Of a stretch of 9,796 nucleotides of DNA, positions 7,522-9,796 are shown one piece after another; position 1 is the stretch's first letter, and each line of letters starts with the position of its first letter. The DNA lies in the NCBI GenBank assembly GCA_026991215.1, contig JALXBY010000378.1, positions 1-9,796 on the forward strand, read 5' to 3'. A program made the position numbers and the translations under genes. The stretch is from Anaerolineales bacterium (GTDB lineage: Bacteria; Chloroflexota; Anaerolineae; Anaerolineales; DRMV01). The notes under the pieces are model-generated. The model was not told where the DNA came from, made no database searches, and saw only the letters and a program-made list of their open reading frames with translations.

Positions 7522-7699
7522 TGAAAACTTCAGCCATTTGGGGTAGGCTTGTGCCCACCACAAAAAGTGGACGGTAATCCCCAAAAAGGCCCTGTTTTTT
7601 GAGGGTGGGGGAGGGCAATGCCCTTCCCCACCCCATGTAGCCTCATAGCAACCTTGTTTTGGCAAAAGCCAAACTTCAAGGGAGGGCACTATCCTCCCC
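7522..7699. other. Convergent intergenic spacer with several inverted repeats
   Basis: No gene is seen between the converging aminopeptidase and permease genes. The spacer holds four inverted repeats: a small CCAC-A5-GTGG hairpin (7558-7570), a 14-bp stem GGGTGGGGGAGGGC/GCCCTTCCCCACCC with loop AAT and one mismatch (7603-7633), a stem TTTGGC-AAAA-GCCAAA flanked by CTTG/CAAG (7653-7680), and GGGAGG/CCTCCC (7680-7698). Just before the large stem is CAAAAAGGCCCTGTTTTTTG (7582-7601). Together these probably serve as a two-way transcription stop, though none has an ideal T tract. Confidence 0.55.
7603..7633. terminator. Large G/C-rich hairpin in convergent spacer
   Basis: Arms 7603-7616 and 7620-7633 form a 14-bp stem (13 of 14 paired) closed by a 3-base loop. 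One arm is almost all purine and the other all pyrimidine. On the minus strand it follows the permease gene, and on the plus strand the aminopeptidase gene. It lacks a following T run in either direction, so its role as a terminator is a guess from position and stability. Confidence 0.45.
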
Positions 7700-8557
7700 C
7701 TACCCCTTCAGGCCGCTGCGGGAGATGCTTTCCGTGAACTGCTTTTGGGTTAGGAAGTAGAGGATGAGGATGGGGACCACGGTAATCACGGCTCCGGCCA
7801 TCTGAAGGTGCATCTCCGAACCGGCTTCGTCCACGAACTGGAACAGGCCCACGGCCACCGGCCGCCACTTGGGGGAATTCGTGACCAGCAGGGGCCAGGC
7901 CAGGGCATTCCAGGAACCGATGACCGAGAGCACGCTCAACACAAGGATGGGGGCTTTGGAAAGGGGCAGCACCACGTGCCACAGGAACTGCAGGTGCCCC
8001 GCGCCGTCGATTTGCGCGGCGTCGAACAGGTCGTCAGGGATTTGGGCGAAGAACTGGCGGAGCAGGAAGATGCTGAACACGCTGCCCATGAAGGGGATGG
8101 TCAGGGCCGGCCAGTTGTTGATCCACTTGATGGGCCCCACCCGGCCCAACCAGGTCACGGTCAGGAAGTTGGGAATCATGAGCACCATGGCGGGAATCAT
8201 CATGGTGCTGAGCAGGATGGCGAAAATCAGGTCCCGGCCGGGGAAGCGCATGCGGGCAAACGCGTACGCGGCCAGGACGCTGAACACCAGTTCCCCGGCC
8301 AGGGTAATCAGGGTGATGCGCACCGAGTTCCAGAAGTACAGCGCGAAGTTGGCCTCCTGCCACGCGATGACGTAGTTCTCGAAGTGGAGGGCCGAGGGAA
8401 TCCACTTCCCGGAGATGGCCTCGCCTAAGGTCATGAGGGAGGTGGAGACCATCCAGACGAAAGGCCCCAGGGCAATCACCGCGCCCGTCAGCAGCACGGC
8501 GTACGTCAAAAGGACCCGCACGATGCGTAGCACCCGATAGTACCAGGCATGCCGCAT
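7700..8557 (-). CDS. Carbohydrate ABC transporter permease, MalG family
   Basis: A 285-residue inner-membrane permease subunit of a binding-protein-dependent sugar importer. Six hydrophobic segments are visible at about residues 13-36, 78-100, 109-130, 150-168, 203-222 and 254-270. The cytoplasmic EAA loop that contacts the ATPase reads DAAQIDGAGHLQFLWHVVLP (179-198), with the invariant Gly and LP. The protein ends in SRSGLKG, typical of MalG-type subunits. The start at 8557 is set by GGAGG (8563-8567), 5 bases upstream. MalG-type permeases normally pair with a MalF-type permease and follow a solute-binding protein gene, but here the neighbour upstream is a response regulator and no partner is visible. 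The partners may lie elsewhere. The sugar is not predictable. Confidence 0.93.
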   Translation of the reverse strand: MRHAWYYRVLRIVRVLLTYAVLLTGAVIALGPFVWMVSTSLMTLGEAISGKWIPSALHFENYVIAWQEANFALYFWNSVRITLITLAGELVFSVLAAYAFARMRFPGRDLIFAILLSTMMIPAMVLMIPNFLTVTWLGRVGPIKWINNWPALTIPFMGSVFSIFLLRQFFAQIPDDLFDAAQIDGAGHLQFLWHVVLPLSKAPILVLSVLSVIGSWNALAWPLLVTNSPKWRPVAVGLFQFVDEAGSEMHLQMAGAVITVVPILILYFLTQKQFTESISRSGLKG

Positions 8558-8572
8558 GACGTCCTCCGGTTG

Positions 8573-8747
8573 GCGCAGTCCGCAGTGGGCAGTGCGCGGT
8601 CCGCAGTCCGCTCACTGCTGGCTGCTGTCGGCTGTGCGCTGTGCGCTGTCCGCCGCCTGCTGCCCGCTGTCCACCGACTGCTGACTGCCGTCCGCTGTCC
8701 GCTGTTCGCCGTCCGCCGTCTGCTGACTGCTGTCTGCTGTCTGCTGT
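8573..8747. repeat. Heptanucleotide tandem array A4 (25 units, orientation switch)
   Basis: Twenty-five consecutive 7-bp units in unbroken phase. Units 1-5 (8573-8607) read GCGCAGT, CCGCAGT, GGGCAGT, GCGCGGT, CCGCAGT. Unit 6 is CCGCTCA (8608-8614). Units 7-25 (8615-8747) are of the CTGCTGT/CCGCTGT/CTGCTGA type, close to the reverse complement of the first five. The switch unit contains the stop codon of the response regulator gene. The five left-hand units end 5 bases from the Shine-Dalgarno site of the ABC permease. Units 7-25 are translated as the C-terminal tail of the regulator. Confidence 0.93.
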
Positions 8748-9463
8748 TTACGCAGGCGCCTGTAATCCACGAAGCGGTACCCCACGCCCCGCTCGGTCAG
8801 GATGTACTGGGGGTTGGAGGGGTCCTTTTCCAGTTTCTGGCGCAGGTAGTTGACGTACAGCCGTACGTAGTGGTGTTCGTTCTCGTACTCCAGGCCCCAG
8901 ACCTTGTGGAGCAGTTGCTCGTAGGTCATCACCCAGCCCGCATTCTTGACCAGGTGATAGAGGAGGCGGAACTCCGTGGGCCGGAGTTTGACCAACTTGC
9001 CCTCCACCCAGACCTCGCGGCGGCCCAGGTCGATTTTCAAGCGGTCGTCCACTTCGATGACTTCTTCCGGCATGGCGCTCTGATACCTCCGCAGAACGGC
9101 TTTGATACGGCTGCTCAACACGCGGGGGCTGAAGGGTTTGGTGATGTAGTCGTCGGCGCCCAGTTCCAGGCCCCGGATGATGTCCTCCTCGTCGGAGCGC
9201 GCGGTAAGCATGATAACCGGAACGTCGCTGATTTGTCGAATCATCTTCAGGACTTCGAACCCGTCCATGTCCGGCAGCATGACGTCCAGCAGCACCAGGT
9301 CGGGCAGGAGTTCCCGGACCTTGTCCAGGGCCTCCTTGCCCGTGTAGGCCGCGTAGGTTTCGTACCCATCCTGTTCCAGGTTCAGCCGCACGAAGCGTAC
9401 AATCCGCGGCTCGTCATCCACCACCAGGATGCGGTAGCGACGTTCGCGCCCTTCTTCGGCCAT
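8612..9463 (-). CDS. OmpR/PhoB-type response regulator with repeat-encoded C-terminal tail
   Basis: A 283-residue two-component transcription factor. The receiver domain (about 10-128) has the acidic pair D16-D17, phosphoacceptor D60 in LVLLDVMLPDMDG, T87 in MLTARSD and K109 in DYITKPFSPR. The winged-helix DNA-binding domain (about 136-232) shows LRPTEFRLLYHLVKNAG, VWGLEYENEHHYVRLYVNYL and ILTERGVGYRF. Family members normally end just after this point, at about 230-240 residues. Here residues 240-283 are a heptapeptide-like repeat (QQTADSS, QQTADGE, QRTADGS, QQSVDSG, QQAADSA, QRTADSS, QQ) encoded by array A4. AGGAGGT (9468-9474) precedes ATG 9463. The gene is 19 bp after a small unknown gene and 54 bp before the permease gene. 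No histidine kinase is visible; it may lie outside. The regulated genes are unknown. Confidence 0.95.
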   Translation of the reverse strand: MAEEGRERRYRILVVDDEPRIVRFVRLNLEQDGYETYAAYTGKEALDKVRELLPDLVLLDVMLPDMDGFEVLKMIRQISDVPVIMLTARSDEEDIIRGLELGADDYITKPFSPRVLSSRIKAVLRRYQSAMPEEVIEVDDRLKIDLGRREVWVEGKLVKLRPTEFRLLYHLVKNAGWVMTYEQLLHKVWGLEYENEHHYVRLYVNYLRQKLEKDPSNPQYILTERGVGYRFVDYRRLRKQQTADSSQQTADGEQRTADGSQQSVDSGQQAADSAQRTADSSQQ

Positions 9464-9482
9464 GGGGACCTCCTGTGGTTGG

Positions 9483-9737
9483 TTATTCCTCCTCCCGGAT
9501 GAAGCCGATGATTTCCTCTTCCTCGGAAGGCAGCAGTTCGATGAGTGTGATGCGGGTCATGGGGATGTAAATCAGGTTGACGTCCGGGTCCAGGTGGGAA
9601 ATCAGGCGACCGTCGCGGCGGCGGGGACGGTGCAGGGCCACCAGGTTGTCCTGGGGTTGGGGCAGGCGGTCCGTGTCGCCCACGATGGGTTCTTCCCCCA
9701 GGATGTGCACCACCAGCGTGTACCGGGCTTGCGCCAT
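9483..9737 (-). CDS. Small protein of unknown function, upstream of response regulator
   Basis: An 84-residue protein with no signal peptide or membrane segment. It has short alternating hydrophobic stretches that suggest beta strands (YTLVVHIL, NLVALHRP, LIYIPMTRITLIELLP) and a very acidic C terminus (PSEEEEIIGFIREEE). The pattern is loosely like small beta-barrel proteins, but I do not recognise a family. The start at 9737 has a modest purine-rich site (GGAGAAGGA) just upstream. The stop is 19 bp before the response regulator start, so the two are probably cotranscribed, and a TATAAT box lies 30 bases upstream. Coding potential is supported by the clean spacing, the ribosome binding site and the promoter. 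Confidence 0.72.
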   Translation of the reverse strand: MAQARYTLVVHILGEEPIVGDTDRLPQPQDNLVALHRPRRRDGRLISHLDPDVNLIYIPMTRITLIELLPSEEEEIIGFIREEE

Positions 9738-9766
9738 GGTCCTTCTCCCAACGCAAGGGTGTGGCT

Positions 9767-9772
9767 ATTATA
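9767..9772 (-). promoter_or_regulatory. Putative -10 box for the small protein-response regulator transcript
   Basis: The minus strand reads GGCTTATAATAGCC, with a perfect TATAAT inside a short palindrome (GGCT/AGCC). Transcription would start near 9760, about 22 bases before ATG 9737. The -35 region falls at the window edge (about 9790-9795, CGGTGG) and is not a good match, so only the -10 box is supported. Confidence 0.5.
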
Positions 9773-9796
9773 AGCCAAACCCCGAACAACCACCGA

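Noticed and set aside
7603..7616. G-quadruplex in the purine-rich hairpin arm
   Set aside because: GGGTGGGGGAGGG offers only three clean G runs of three or more, and the perfect complementary arm right beside it makes a hairpin more likely.

Overview
The window is a GC-rich stretch of bacterial chromosome, probably from a (thermophilic?) member of the Chloroflexota, Anaerolineae/Thermoflexia-like. That placement is inference. It rests on the character of the GroEL, MurJ, M29 peptidase and OmpR-type regulator sequences, on a CIRCE-controlled groESL operon, and on degenerate 7-bp tandem repeats between genes. No mobile element, CRISPR array or rRNA was seen.

Layout. Positions 1-542 (minus) hold the N-terminal third of an adenine deaminase, cut by the window edge. 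Its leader (543-690) carries a -10 box followed at once by a terminator-like hairpin. Positions 747-3979 (minus) are a coupled pair: a multi-pass GT-C-type membrane glycosyltransferase-like protein followed by the lipid II flippase MurJ, with stop and start overlapping as TGATG. Divergent from these is a textbook groES-groEL operon (4163-6264, plus): a TTGACC-17-TACTAT promoter, a perfect CIRCE operator at the start of transcription, groES and groEL. Next come a tRNA-Asp(GTC) with its own promoter and a strong terminator, and an M29-family metallo-aminopeptidase (6508-7521, plus). A convergent spacer rich in inverted repeats (7522-7699) separates this from a minus-strand group read right to left: a small unknown protein (9737-9483), an OmpR/PhoB-type response regulator (9463-8612) and a MalG-like sugar ABC permease (8557-7700).

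The most unusual feature is a set of four degenerate heptanucleotide arrays: A1 at 691-746 (8 units), A2 at 3991-4130 (20 units), A3 at 4563-4618 (8 units) and A4 at 8573-8747 (25 units). Every array holds strict 7-bp phase from end to end, including where the unit sequence changes family or orientation. They sit tightly against coding sequence or Shine-Dalgarno sites. A1 touches the murJ stop, A3 fills the gap between the groES stop and the groEL Shine-Dalgarno site, and A4 runs into the response regulator gene, where it encodes a 44-residue heptapeptide-repeat tail. In A2 and A3 two unit families join in the same order relative to the downstream gene. They resemble the short tandemly repeated repetitive (STRR) heptamers known from cyanobacteria, but no genome-wide comparison was possible here.

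Functionally the window mixes protein folding (GroES/GroEL), cell-envelope synthesis (MurJ and the GT-C-like protein), purine salvage, peptide breakdown, sugar uptake and signal transduction. Apart from groESL, the glycosyltransferase-murJ pair and perhaps the small protein-regulator-permease group, the genes look independent.
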